A program made the position numbers and the translations under genes. Positions 23,723-31,299 of a DNA stretch of 33,181 bases are shown piece after piece; position 1 is the first letter of the stretch; each line of letters starts with the position of its first letter. The notes under the pieces were generated by a model that saw only the letters and a program-made list of their open reading frames with translations, made no database searches and had not been told where the DNA came from. The DNA is from an uncultured Oscillospiraceae bacterium (GTDB lineage Bacteria; Bacillota; Clostridia; Oscillospirales; Oscillospiraceae). Location of the stretch: NCBI GenBank assembly GCA_910584285.1, contig CAJTYK010000022.1:1-33181 (forward strand), read 5' to 3'.

Positions 23723-25258
23723 ATGGAAAACCTGTTCTTCATCGTGGTGGGCATGAGCCTTACCGGATCCTTTGTCATCCTGTTCGTACTGCTGGCCCGG
23801 CTGGTTCTGCGAAAAGCCCCGAAAATATTCTCCTATGCCCTGTGGGCGGTGGTGCTGTTCCGGCTGTTGTGCCCCTTTACCCGGGACAGTGAATTCAGCC
23901 TTTTACCCTCCAAGCAAATGGTGTACGCCGACGGGCGGGGAGGAGGTACGGATCAGGTGATCCAGATCCAGACTGGCATCCCTGCAGTGGATCGGCCGGT
24001 GAACGACTTTTTGGTGGATCACCCCTATCAGGCGGGGCAGCCCGTGGTGATCGGAGGGGATCCGGAGGAGAATCTGGCCCCCATTATCAACCAACTGGGC
24101 CCCGTGCCGGACTGGCGCACTGTGCCCGCCGTGATCTGGCTGGCGGGGTTTGCCGTCCTGATGAGTTACAGCCTGATTTCCCTGTTGAGGCTGCGGTGGA
24201 AGCTGGTGGGAGCCGTGCCGCTGGAGGGGGAGAAAAACGTCCGGCTGGCGGATCACATCCCATCCCCCTTTGTGCTGGGGGTGTTCCGGCCCAGGATCTA
24301 CCTGCCCTCCGGATTGCCGGAAGGGGAGAGGGACTATATCCTGCTCCACGAGCGCACCCACATCCGCCGGGGGGATCACATCCTCCGGGCGCTGGCGTGG
24401 TTGGCGCTGGCCGTCCACTGGTTCAACCCGCTGGTGTGGCTGGCGTTCCATCTGGCGGGGAAGGACATGGAGATGTCCTGTGACGAGGCGGTGCTGGAGC
24501 GGATGGGTCGGGATATCCGGGCGGACTACTCCACCTCCCTGCTGCGGCTGTCCCAGGGCGGGAGGCTGCCGGCGGGGCCTCTGGCGTTCGGCGGCAGCGG
24601 CTTCCAGAGCCGCATCAAGAACGTCTTGAAGTACAAAAAACCTGCCTTCTGGGTGGCGCCGCTGGCCCTCGTTGGGGTGCTGGGCCTGTGGGTGGCCCTG
24701 GCCACCAATCCCGGCTACTCCTCGGGGCCGGGGAGACCGATAGACTTTGTATACCACGAGCCCGGCCCGGCGGAGATCTGGGTGGACTCCACTGATGGGA
24801 TGGCGTGGGATGAGTACCGGGAGATCCAGCTGGGCGAATACCCCGGCGTCATCTTCCGGCTGTGCCCGAGGAAGCTCATCGCCGTTCGAGACGGGGAGGA
24901 ACTGACGCTGTTCGACGGTATGCCCATCTGTAACGCCTATCTGTGCGACTTGGACGGGGACGGCAGACGGGAGATCTGCTCTCAGGTGAGTATAGGCTCA
25001 GGCATTGGGGACGAGCGTATCCGGGTGATCCGGTGGTTACACGAATCCGGATCCTTCTCCCTGCTGGAGCTAAAGGATCGCATGGTGCATGACTATTACC
25101 TGGGACAGATGGGGGATCAGCTCACGGTGGGGGAGCGGGACTATGCAGGCGGGGAGCGCACCCGCTACGGCCGGTTGATTCTGACGGAGAACGGACTGGA
25201 CATCCAGGACACGTCCGGCGGGGCCCGCCTGCCTAACGCCGGCAGTGACCTGACCTGA
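23723..25258 (+). CDS. M56 family (BlaR1-like) membrane metallopeptidase
   Basis: 511-residue signal-transducing membrane protease. Hydrophobic segments near the start, around 140-160, around 230-250 and at about 310-330 frame a cytoplasmic zinc protease domain with HERTH (HExxH) at 209-213 and the following HWFNPLVWLAFHLAGKDMEMSCDEAV. The sensor part after the last helix is only about 180 residues and lacks the penicillin-binding serine motifs (SxxK) of BlaR1, so it probably senses something other than beta-lactam. The ATG at 23723 is chosen over the GTG at 23714, which overlaps the repressor stop. It would cleave or trigger loss of the BlaI-type repressor encoded before it. Confidence 0.88.
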   Translation: MENLFFIVVGMSLTGSFVILFVLLARLVLRKAPKIFSYALWAVVLFRLLCPFTRDSEFSLLPSKQMVYADGRGGGTDQVIQIQTGIPAVDRPVNDFLVDHPYQAGQPVVIGGDPEENLAPIINQLGPVPDWRTVPAVIWLAGFAVLMSYSLISLLRLRWKLVGAVPLEGEKNVRLADHIPSPFVLGVFRPRIYLPSGLPEGERDYILLHERTHIRRGDHILRALAWLALAVHWFNPLVWLAFHLAGKDMEMSCDEAVLERMGRDIRADYSTSLLRLSQGGRLPAGPLAFGGSGFQSRIKNVLKYKKPAFWVAPLALVGVLGLWVALATNPGYSSGPGRPIDFVYHEPGPAEIWVDSTDGMAWDEYREIQLGEYPGVIFRLCPRKLIAVRDGEELTLFDGMPICNAYLCDLDGDGRREICSQVSIGSGIGDERIRVIRWLHESGSFSLLELKDRMVHDYYLGQMGDQLTVGERDYAGGERTRYGRLILTENGLDIQDTSGGARLPNAGSDLT

Positions 25259-25270
25259 GGAAAATTTCAG

Positions 25271-25299
25271 TTGCCTGGGCGCCTCGTTTGTGATATGAT
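25271..25299 (+). promoter_or_regulatory. Sigma-A promoter of the YbaK-like gene
   Basis: TTGCCT (25271-25276), 17-base spacer, TATGAT (25294-25299), 51 bases before the ATG at 25351. Confidence 0.75.
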
Positions 25300-25350
25300 G
25301 CAAAAGGCCGCTCAAACCGGGGCGGCAGGATGGGAAAGGATGAGGATACT

Positions 25351-25824
25351 ATGGCAATTGAGGCAGTAAAAGAATATTTTGCCCAATTTGGAATAGCGGA
25401 TCGGGTACAGGAGTTCGACGTGTCCAGCGCCACGGTGGAGCTGGCGGCCCAGGCGCTGGGGTGCCAGCCCTGCCGGATCGCAAAAACGCTGTCCTTCCTG
25501 GTGGACGGGCGGGCGATTTTGATTGTGGCCGCAGGGGACGCCAAGATCGACAACCCCAAGTATAAGGCCCAGTTCGGCACCAAGGCGAAGATGCTCACCC
25601 CCGACGAAGTGGTGGAGCTGGTGGGCCACGCGGTGGGCGGCGTGTGCCCCTTCGGGATCAAGGAGGGGGTGACGGTCTACCTGGATCGCTCCCTGAAGCG
25701 GTTTGAGACGGTATTCCCCGCCTGCGGCAGCAGCAACAGTGCCATCGAGCTGTCCATAGAGGAACTGGAGCGGTACTCCGGCTATACGGCCTGGGTGGAC
25801 GTGTGCAAGGGCTGGGAGGGCTGA
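25351..25824 (+). CDS. YbaK/ProX-type aminoacyl-tRNA deacylase
   Basis: 157-residue protein of the YbaK/EbsC tRNA-editing family, which removes wrong amino acids from tRNA (for example Cys from tRNA-Pro). Family pattern: VELAAQALGCQPCRIAKTLSFLVDGRAILIVAAGD, then KIDNPKYKAQFGTKAKML and the GHAVGGVCPFGI motif, the conserved core. The frame opens at 25330, but the ATG at 25351 gives the family N-terminus and follows an AAAGGATGAGGA ribosome region. It stands alone with its own promoter and terminator. Substrate specificity among YbaK, ProXp and related forms is not clear from sequence. Confidence 0.9.
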   Translation: MAIEAVKEYFAQFGIADRVQEFDVSSATVELAAQALGCQPCRIAKTLSFLVDGRAILIVAAGDAKIDNPKYKAQFGTKAKMLTPDEVVELVGHAVGGVCPFGIKEGVTVYLDRSLKRFETVFPACGSSNSAIELSIEELERYSGYTAWVDVCKGWEG

Positions 25825-25836
25825 CAGAACACAACG

Positions 25837-25873
25837 AACCGGGGCAGACGGTTTTCCGTCGGCCCCGGTTTTT
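25837..25873. terminator. Bidirectional terminator after the YbaK-like gene
   Basis: AACCGGGGC (25837-25845) pairs with GCCCCGGTT (25862-25870). Inside it, GACGG-TTTT-CCGTC (25847-25860) continues the stem after an A/G mismatch. T5 follows on the plus strand. The minus strand has a weaker U-tract; the convergent gene also ends here. Confidence 0.85.
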
Positions 25874-25884
25874 GTACGGGTTGG

Positions 25885-26694
25885 TCAGCGGCTGGCCTTC
25901 CGCTCCGCCTTTTTGCGGAGCAGTTCCTCCCGGGCCAGCTGGGCGGCAGCCACGATGTCCTCGTGGTGAACCGTATAGTGGCGGTTGACGGTCATCTTGC
26001 TGTACCGGCTGCGGAAGCGGCGGCTGTACCGTTCCAGCTGGGCGATCTGGTCGCCGTACCGCTGGCGCAGGGCGGAGGATTTGTCCTCCAGCATATCGGA
26101 CAGCTCCGCCTTGCCCAGGGAGAGCTGGAGCTGGAGCTCCTCCCCCAGGGAGGTGACACCCACCACCAGCCGGGATACCAAGGCCAGATGGCGGATGGTG
26201 AACACCGCGTCTACGATGAGCACCGTGAGCAGTACGCCGCCCAGCGTGTATTTCAGCACCGGGGGGATATCGGCAAACAGATCCTCCACCGGCGGGTGGA
26301 TGTAGAAGATCACCACATAGGACAGCACGCCCCACACCAGCGCCACCCACAGGCAGATCCGGCCCTTCAGGTTAAAGCGAAAGTGGGAGTAGTCCCAATA
26401 TTTCACGTGGGTGGTGGTCTCCAGCAGCCAGGCCACGAAATACTCCCAGGAGCTCATCACCACCACGGCCACCACATAGAACAGCACAAGGTTTGATTTC
26501 AACGGGGTGAAAAACAGGATCATCAGCAGCACGCCCGTGCCGTAGATGGGGCAGATGGGGCCATATAGAAAGCCCCGGGGAACCAGCCGCCGCTCGCAGA
26601 TGGAGCAGTAGCAGGTCTCCATCACCCACCCCAGGAAGGAGTAGAAGATAAAGTAGAGGAACAGATCCACAATGGAATAGCCCAGGATGGTCAA
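25885..26694 (-). CDS. CmpB-like putative ABC-transporter type IV family membrane protein
   Basis: 269 residues with about five to six membrane spans in the first 175, then a soluble, charged and probably coiled-coil tail (about 180-269, rich in E, K, R). It matches the family annotated as putative ABC-transporter type IV or CmpB-like (FYSFLGWVMETCYCSI, PRGFLYGPICPIYGTG), common in Clostridia; transport itself is unproven. The start codon is TTG at 26694: AGGAGG at 26708-26703 is eight bases before it and no better in-frame ATG exists nearby. The stop of the upstream DUF4364 gene lies in that ribosome site, so the two genes are coupled. Confidence 0.82.
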   Translation of the reverse strand: MTILGYSIVDLFLYFIFYSFLGWVMETCYCSICERRLVPRGFLYGPICPIYGTGVLLMILFFTPLKSNLVLFYVVAVVVMSSWEYFVAWLLETTTHVKYWDYSHFRFNLKGRICLWVALVWGVLSYVVIFYIHPPVEDLFADIPPVLKYTLGGVLLTVLIVDAVFTIRHLALVSRLVVGVTSLGEELQLQLSLGKAELSDMLEDKSSALRQRYGDQIAQLERYSRRFRSRYSKMTVNRHYTVHHEDIVAAAQLAREELLRKKAERKASR

Positions 26695-26706
26695 AAGGGT
26701 TCCCTC

Positions 26707-27225
26707 CTAATCTTGTTCGGCGAGCAGGACGCCGAGGATCCCGTTGTATATCCGGTCGGGGTGCTGGAGAAACTGCTGTGCGATGCGCTGCCCGTCCTCC
26801 TCAGAGGGGGCCAGCAGGGTCAGGGAGAACAGGCTGCCCTGATCGTCGTCCATGGCGAGGCACACGTCGAAACCCTGGGGCTGGGGCCGCACCTCCGAGC
26901 GCACCTGGGCCCTGCGCTTTAGCGCCTGGTTCAGAGGGGCCATGCGTTGATCGCACCGGCGACGTACCACGGGGGACAGGCTGCTCTCCCCGGCGGCGCA
27001 GGTACGGCGGCCCTTGTCAGTGATGGAGTAGAACTCCCCATCCTGAGCGATGTGGCCGCTGTCCAGCAGCTCGGACGCCGCCTCGGCGAACTGGAAATAG
27101 TCCACGCCGCCGTCGCACATGGACAGGTCGGTGAGGGTGGCAAAGTCGATAGGGGCGGCGGCGCGATCCAAAATGTAGAGCACCAGCAGCTTGATGTCCA
27201 GCTTGTCATGGATAAACCCGGCCAT
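26707..27225 (-). CDS. DUF4364 family protein
   Basis: 172 residues. The first part (MAGFIHDKLDIKLLVLYILDRAAAPIDFATLTDLSM) and the central helix-turn-helix-like segment (FAEAASELLDSGHIAQDGEFYSITDKGRRT) fit the DUF4364 family, common in Clostridia and thought to include winged-helix proteins. The C-terminal half is alpha/beta with no motif I recognise. The frame opens at 27312 but runs through the promoter; the ATG at 27225 has AGGAG nine bases upstream. It is the first gene of an operon with the CmpB-like protein, with the TAG stop inside the next ribosome site. Function unknown; a regulator is possible. Confidence 0.85.
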   Translation of the reverse strand: MAGFIHDKLDIKLLVLYILDRAAAPIDFATLTDLSMCDGGVDYFQFAEAASELLDSGHIAQDGEFYSITDKGRRTCAAGESSLSPVVRRRCDQRMAPLNQALKRRAQVRSEVRPQPQGFDVCLAMDDDQGSLFSLTLLAPSEEDGQRIAQQFLQHPDRIYNGILGVLLAEQD

Positions 27226-27251
27226 ATGCACCAGCTCCTCTCCCGGGCAGG

Positions 27252-27312
27252 GCGCGGCAGGCGCCGCGCAAGGGACAAGGAACATTATAGCCGATCCGGG
27301 CGGTAAAGACAA
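27252..27312 (-). promoter_or_regulatory. Promoter and leader hairpin of the DUF4364 operon
   Basis: Minus strand TTGTCT (27312-27307), 17-base spacer, TATAAT (27289-27284). The -35 is one arm of the inverted repeat AGACAA-7-TTGTCT (27307-27325). That repeat could also act as a weak terminator for the peptidoglycan-binding genes upstream on the same strand. In the leader, GCGCGGC-AGGC-GCCGCGC (27252-27269) forms a 7-pair hairpin. Confidence 0.7.
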
Positions 27313-27330
27313 GCAGAATTTGTCTGTCGC

Positions 27331-27861
27331 TCAGGCCCGGGTGACAAGGGCCTGGTAGAGCTGCACCAGATAGGCCCAGGTGGGGCGATCCAGCACGCCG
27401 GTGGCGGGCAGGCCCGCCAACTTTTGAAGGACGCGGAGGTTGGCGGGGGTTTCGCCGTCGTTGCAGCTGCTCATTTTGCAGGGGGTGAAGTTGTTCATCA
27501 CCTTGCTGAGGGAGACGATCATGGCCTGGACAATGAGTATGGGCGGGCACTCCTGACCCTCGACCGCGGTGTAGGTGCCGCAGGGCATGACGTTCAGCGG
27601 GGGAGGGAAGCCGTACTGCTGTTCAGATTGGTAGTAGGCCTCCCGGATGGCGTCCCAGGTGCCCAGATCCACCACCCCGGTCACCGGGGGATGGTACTCC
27701 CGCTGAAACACCATGACGGCCTCCAGGGTGCGTTCCCCGAAGATGCCGTCCACCGTCAGCCGGATCAGCTTGGGATTGTGGATTGCCAGCTGGTTGAGCA
27801 TATATTGCAGGGATCGGATGGGCTGGCCGGTGAGCTCCGATCCGTTTGCCGTGTTGTTCAT
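27331..27861 (-). CDS. Peptidoglycan-binding domain protein
   Basis: 176 residues. Two peptidoglycan-binding-like segments are visible: about 10-75 (IRSLQYMLNQLAIHNPKLIRLTVDGIFGERTLEAVMVFQ) and about 140-170 (NLRVLQKLAGLPATGVLDRPTWAYLVQ). Such domains hold proteins to the cell wall or spore cortex. No signal peptide is visible, so the protein may be intracellular, mother-cell-made or exported otherwise. The ATG at 27861 follows AAAGGAAGGA by about eight bases; the earlier ATG at 27882 overlaps that site. It is the last gene of a three-gene group and starts 17 bases after the preceding stop. Confidence 0.82.
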   Translation of the reverse strand: MNNTANGSELTGQPIRSLQYMLNQLAIHNPKLIRLTVDGIFGERTLEAVMVFQREYHPPVTGVVDLGTWDAIREAYYQSEQQYGFPPPLNVMPCGTYTAVEGQECPPILIVQAMIVSLSKVMNNFTPCKMSSCNDGETPANLRVLQKLAGLPATGVLDRPTWAYLVQLYQALVTRA

Positions 27862-27878
27862 AGGGAAGATCCTTCCTT

Positions 27879-29063
27879 TCATGGGTTGGAGTTGCCAAAT
27901 GTGAGATTGTAGCCCGGGAACTGGCCGGCGGCCACGGAGTTTTGAATGTCTTGGGCGCTGGTGGGCAGGTTGGCTCCCGCCAGGGCGGTGCGGGCAATGC
28001 CCAGATACTCGTCGTACAGCCGCTGCCAGGTCTGCTGATCCACCATGCCGGTGGCAGGCAGGCCCAGGCGGGTCTGGGCGGCCTCCACCGCCTCCCGGGT
28101 GCGGGGGCCGAAGATGCCGTCGATGGTCAGGGGCGGCACGCCGGAATTGAACTGGGCGATGATGGAGATAAAATACTGTAAGGCGGACACGGCCAGGCCG
28201 GTGCTGCCCTCCCGGAGGGTGACCCCAGCGGCAGGGCCCTGGATCTGGGTGAAGGGCTGGCCCTCGCTCACCAGCTCGGACAGCTTTTTGACTGCCCCGT
28301 GGAGGGATACCAGCTTATACCAGGTGCCCTGGCCCACAATACCGTCGGGGGTGAGGTTGAAAATGGACTGGAATTTTTTGACCGCCGCCTCGGTCTGGCT
28401 GCCGAACACGCCGTCCACCGGGCGGATGCGGGGAATGGCGGGGTAGTTCTGCCCGATCCGGTTGAGCATGACCTGGAGCACGGTGACGTAGTCGCCGGAG
28501 GATCCGGTTTGCAGGGGATAGCCGGGGTAGGAGTAGGAGATATCCCGGATTGGGGTGTTGGACACCAGCTCGATGTTGTCGCCGTAGTAGTGGCGCAGGA
28601 TATCCAGGGTGGAGCTGCCCTGCCGGGCCAGCCGCTCGCTGCCCCATTGGGACAGGCCGTCGCAGGTGACGGTGGTGCCGTTGCAGAACTTGGCGGCCAG
28701 GGGCTCCACAAAGCCCTGCCGCCGGATATAGGTGTTGAACAGCTCATCCACCAGCCGATCCACGTTTTCAAAGGTGCTGCGCCCCTTGATAAATTTTTGA
28801 TCGTTGATGGTGGAGGAGGTGATGTCGAAGTCATAGCCCCGGCTGGGATAGTATTCCGTGTAAATCCGATTCAGAGCAAAGGAGATCTGGGCCAGGATAT
28901 TGGCCCGCAGCGCCGCCTCCGGCCAGGTGGGGTAGATCTCGCTGGAGGCCACGTTTTTGATGTAGTCAATGAAGGGCACCGTCACATTTTCCGCCCACTG
29001 GTTGGCCGGGCCCAGGTGCACGGTGATAGTCTGGGGTATGTAGGGCGTGACTGAGATAGGCAT
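27879..29063 (-). CDS. SpoIID-like and peptidoglycan-binding domain protein
   Basis: 394 residues. N-terminal part (about 20-150) resembles the SpoIID/LytB domain (PFIDYIKNVASSEIYPTWPEAALRANILAQ), known for glycan-strand cleavage in sporulation. Two peptidoglycan-binding domains follow: about 190-255 (VTVLQVMLNRIGQNYPAIPRIRPVDGVFG) and about 290-350 (VSALQYFISIIAQFNSGVPPLTIDGIFGPRTREAVEAAQ). The ATG at 29063 is the first start. There is no clear signal peptide. The middle gene of the group, it lies 30 bases after the carboxypeptidase-like gene and 17 bases before the next. A spore or cell-wall role is likely; enzymatic activity is not shown by a catalytic residue I can identify. Confidence 0.8.
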   Translation of the reverse strand: MPISVTPYIPQTITVHLGPANQWAENVTVPFIDYIKNVASSEIYPTWPEAALRANILAQISFALNRIYTEYYPSRGYDFDITSSTINDQKFIKGRSTFENVDRLVDELFNTYIRRQGFVEPLAAKFCNGTTVTCDGLSQWGSERLARQGSSTLDILRHYYGDNIELVSNTPIRDISYSYPGYPLQTGSSGDYVTVLQVMLNRIGQNYPAIPRIRPVDGVFGSQTEAAVKKFQSIFNLTPDGIVGQGTWYKLVSLHGAVKKLSELVSEGQPFTQIQGPAAGVTLREGSTGLAVSALQYFISIIAQFNSGVPPLTIDGIFGPRTREAVEAAQTRLGLPATGMVDQQTWQRLYDEYLGIARTALAGANLPTSAQDIQNSVAAGQFPGYNLTFGNSNP

Positions 29064-29093
29064 AGGAACCTCCTTACTTGGCGCCGGAGCGGA

Positions 29094-29483
29094 TCACAGC
29101 GGCTGTGGTGTGACCACCACCGGACTGGCGGTGTCGTCCCCGTTGGAAGGCTGGGGGAGGGGCACCAGGGGCACGTTCTGCACCGTCTCCACCCCGGGAA
29201 ACACCTGGAGCTTTTCAAAGGTGGCCAGATAGTAGTCCGGGTGCTCTACCACCAGGGCGTAGTCGGAGAAGGGCGCGGCCCCGCCGGGGGATTCGCTGAG
29301 GGACAGGTCGGGTGCCTCCAGCTGGAAGGGCTTGGTGGCGCCGCTGCTGTCGGTGGTCTGGATGGAGAGCACGTTGCGGCGGCCGTCCTCACTGGGGCCG
29401 GAAATGATCACCGTGGCGCCGGCGACGGGAAGCTGGGCCTGGGAGGTAAACGCGCGAACGGTCAAAGAGCCGGTCTGGGGCAT
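29094..29483 (-). CDS. Carboxypeptidase regulatory-like domain protein
   Basis: 129 residues, predicted beta sandwich: MPQTGSLTVRAFTSQAQLPVAGATVIISGP, then TTDSSGATKPFQLEAP and a later YALVVEHPDYYLATF. The order of strands fits the carboxypeptidase regulatory-like/CNA-B-like fold, a structural module. Proline-rich C-terminus. The ATG at 29483 follows AAGGAGG by eight bases; the TTG at 29489 would be too close to it. First gene of the group with the SpoIID-like and peptidoglycan-binding proteins, so probably part of the same envelope or spore structure. No enzyme motif is seen. Confidence 0.78.
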   Translation of the reverse strand: MPQTGSLTVRAFTSQAQLPVAGATVIISGPSEDGRRNVLSIQTTDSSGATKPFQLEAPDLSLSESPGGAAPFSDYALVVEHPDYYLATFEKLQVFPGVETVQNVPLVPLPQPSNGDDTASPVVVTPQPL

Positions 29484-29563
29484 GGACAATTCCTCCTTTT
29501 GGGGGTTGTGGGAAGTCTGCGATGGCAGGCCCCACCTGGGGCGGGCTCCGGCTTCCCTGATAC

Positions 29564-29589
29564 AGCTTATGTAAAAAGAAGGAAAGGGT
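29564..29589 (-). promoter_or_regulatory. Possible SigK-like sporulation promoter
   Basis: Minus strand AC (29589-29588), 16 bases, CATAAGCT (29571-29564), matching the mother-cell pattern AC-N16-CATAnnnT. No sigma-A promoter is apparent for the three cell-wall genes. Short motif, so only suggestive. Confidence 0.35.
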
Positions 29590-29719
29590 GCGCGCCGACG
29601 AAAAAAACGGAGGATTCACGAGCGGCGCTGGAAAATCGGCAAAATTTTTCTGCTTTTAATTTGCCGCCAGCCGCACATAATGAGGAGCGGGGAAGTGAAA
29701 AAAAGCAGGAGGCATAACG

Positions 29720-30100
29720 ATGAAACAGAGAAGGTTTGCTTTGGCAATGGCCCTGGTGTTTGCCCTGACCCTGGCGGGCTGCTCGGCCAACCGGGAGGAG
29801 AACTCCAACCCAGTGGAGCCCACCCATACCATGCCCCAGGATGAGCACAGCCCTGGCATGAACGGCGGGAACAACGGCAACGACGCCATGAATGGCGGCG
29901 GCGCAGGGGGCACCAACGATCAGAACAATGACGGCCGTCCTGACAGCTCTGCCGGGGTCGGCGGCCAGGATGGGGACAGCGTGATGGATGACATCGGTGA
30001 CGCCGCGGGGGATCTGGCCCGGGGCGCGGGCGATGTGGTTCGAGGCGCGGGCGACGCCATCGGTGACGCGGCCAACGACGTCGGCCGGGCGATGCGGTAA
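29720..30100 (+). CDS. Small putative lipoprotein with GxAGD-type repeats
   Basis: 126 residues. The signal peptide MKQRRFALAMALVFALTLAGC ends in lipobox LAGC (Cys21). The mature part is a Gly/Asn/Asp-rich, low-complexity stretch (about 35-85). It ends in an amphipathic repeat, GDAAGDLARGAGDVVRGAGD, continued by DAIGDAANDVGRAM, about four units of GD(A/V)xxxxRGA. AGGAGG is eight bases before the ATG. It is divergent from the peptidoglycan-binding group. Not a family I can name; a sporulation- or envelope-related lipoprotein is possible from context only. A convincing promoter is not seen in the 230-base gap 29490-29719. Confidence 0.8.
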   Translation: MKQRRFALAMALVFALTLAGCSANREENSNPVEPTHTMPQDEHSPGMNGGNNGNDAMNGGGAGGTNDQNNDGRPDSSAGVGGQDGDSVMDDIGDAAGDLARGAGDVVRGAGDAIGDAANDVGRAMR

Positions 30101-30102
30101 GC

Positions 30103-30136
30103 AAAACAGGGCGGCCGGATAATCCCGGCCGCCCTG
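30103..30136 (-). terminator. Terminator of the pyr/phosphatase transcript
   Basis: CAGGGCGGCCGG (30107-30118) and CCGGCCGCCCTG (30125-30136) form a perfect 12-pair stem with a 6-base loop. On the minus strand it is followed by TTTT (30106-30103). The plus side has no T-run, so for the lipoprotein it is weaker. Confidence 0.75.
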
Positions 30137-30186
30137 GGTCATTTATGTAGGGGTTCCGCGCAGGTTCGGAGAAGCCCTCTCCCGGC

Positions 30187-31281
30187 TTACAGCTCCAGCC
30201 CGATGTAAGCTTCCAGCACGTCAGGCTTGCCGTCCGCCTCGGTGAAGCCGTGGGTGAGGCAGAACTGACGGAACCGCTGGTGCTCCGGAGGGCAGGTCAA
30301 CCGCAGAATCTGCCGCCCCAGGGCCCGATACGTACAGATCGCGTGGCCCAGCAGCTGGATTCCAAGCCCCTTTCCCTGGAACTCCGGGGCCATCCACAGC
30401 AGTGTGATCCAGCCCGCGCCCTGTTCCGCCTGTCTGGTTCGATCCATCTGGAGCACCCCCGCGGGCCGATCTCCCAGCAGAGACAACAGCAGATTGTCTG
30501 GCTCGCCCAGTAGGAAATTATATGGCTCAACGCCGGCTTCCCTGCAGGCGCTCAGATACAGATCCTCCTCCTGGGGCAGGATCAGGGTGCGGTGGCGTAG
30601 GGCGTTGCGCTCCATACCGGAGACACCGGCGGCAGCATTGGAGCGGGAGACGGGGTACAGCCAGCGATCAGCAGAGCCGAGATGGCTGTCGTCATTATAA
30701 TACTCCACCCGGAAGCTGCCGTTTTCCGCGATCAGCTTGGCCACGCCGGTGTTGTTGGGCAGGGGGATCTGACTGGTTCTGGCGGCGTCCGGCGCCAGGA
30801 GGGCGGACAGTGCCTCCCGGATGGCACAGCCGTGGGAGGTCACCGCCACCGTCTGCTCCGGGTGGGCGGCGGCGATGCGGGTCAAAGCGGCGATCATGCG
30901 CCGGCGCACCTGGGGGAAGGTCTCGCTGCCCTCCACGTGCCAGCTGGGGTCGCAGGCCAGGAATGCCGTCAGGCTCTCCCGGTGATCGTAGAGCAGTTGT
31001 CCCCAGGGCACATCCTCCCAGACGCCCGCGCCGATCTCCCGCAGGCCGGGATCCACCCGCAGGGGAAGGCCACGGGAGCGGTAGATGGCCCCGGCGGTGG
31101 ACATGGCCCGGTAGAGGTCGCTGGAGTATACCGCGTCAAAATGAACGCCCTCGAACCGTTTTTCCAGGGCCTTCACCTGTTCCCGACCCTTGCCGGTGAG
31201 CAGCCCGTTGTGCCAGCTGTGACAGCGGCGGTAGAGATTGCCCTCCGCTTGACCGTGGCGGATGAGATAAATGGTGGTCAT
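30187..31281 (-). CDS. Histidine phosphatase-GNAT acetyltransferase fusion protein
   Basis: 364 residues with two enzyme domains. Residues 1-205 are a histidine phosphatase (phosphoglycerate-mutase-like): IRHGQAEGN with catalytic His9, Arg58 in SSDLYRAMSTA, Glu82 in REIGAGVWED and His150 in TSHG. Residues about 215-364 are a GNAT acetyltransferase: PEFQGKGLGIQLLGHA (299-314) carries the acetyl-CoA motif QxxGxG at 302-307, and TCPPEHQRFRQFCLTHGF is the family's end. Both active sites look intact. The ATG at 31281 follows an AGAAGG site, and the gene begins 18 bases after pyrD, so it is probably the last gene of the pyr operon. Substrates are unknown. Confidence 0.88.
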   Translation of the reverse strand: MTTIYLIRHGQAEGNLYRRCHSWHNGLLTGKGREQVKALEKRFEGVHFDAVYSSDLYRAMSTAGAIYRSRGLPLRVDPGLREIGAGVWEDVPWGQLLYDHRESLTAFLACDPSWHVEGSETFPQVRRRMIAALTRIAAAHPEQTVAVTSHGCAIREALSALLAPDAARTSQIPLPNNTGVAKLIAENGSFRVEYYNDDSHLGSADRWLYPVSRSNAAAGVSGMERNALRHRTLILPQEEDLYLSACREAGVEPYNFLLGEPDNLLLSLLGDRPAGVLQMDRTRQAEQGAGWITLLWMAPEFQGKGLGIQLLGHAICTYRALGRQILRLTCPPEHQRFRQFCLTHGFTEADGKPDVLEAYIGLEL

Positions 31282-31299
31282 GGTATGCCTTCTTTCTGT

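Noticed and set aside
29490..29719. Promoter for the small lipoprotein gene (CATAAT near the start)
   Set aside because: No convincing -35 partner at the right distance for sigma-A, SigG or SigE; left unassigned.
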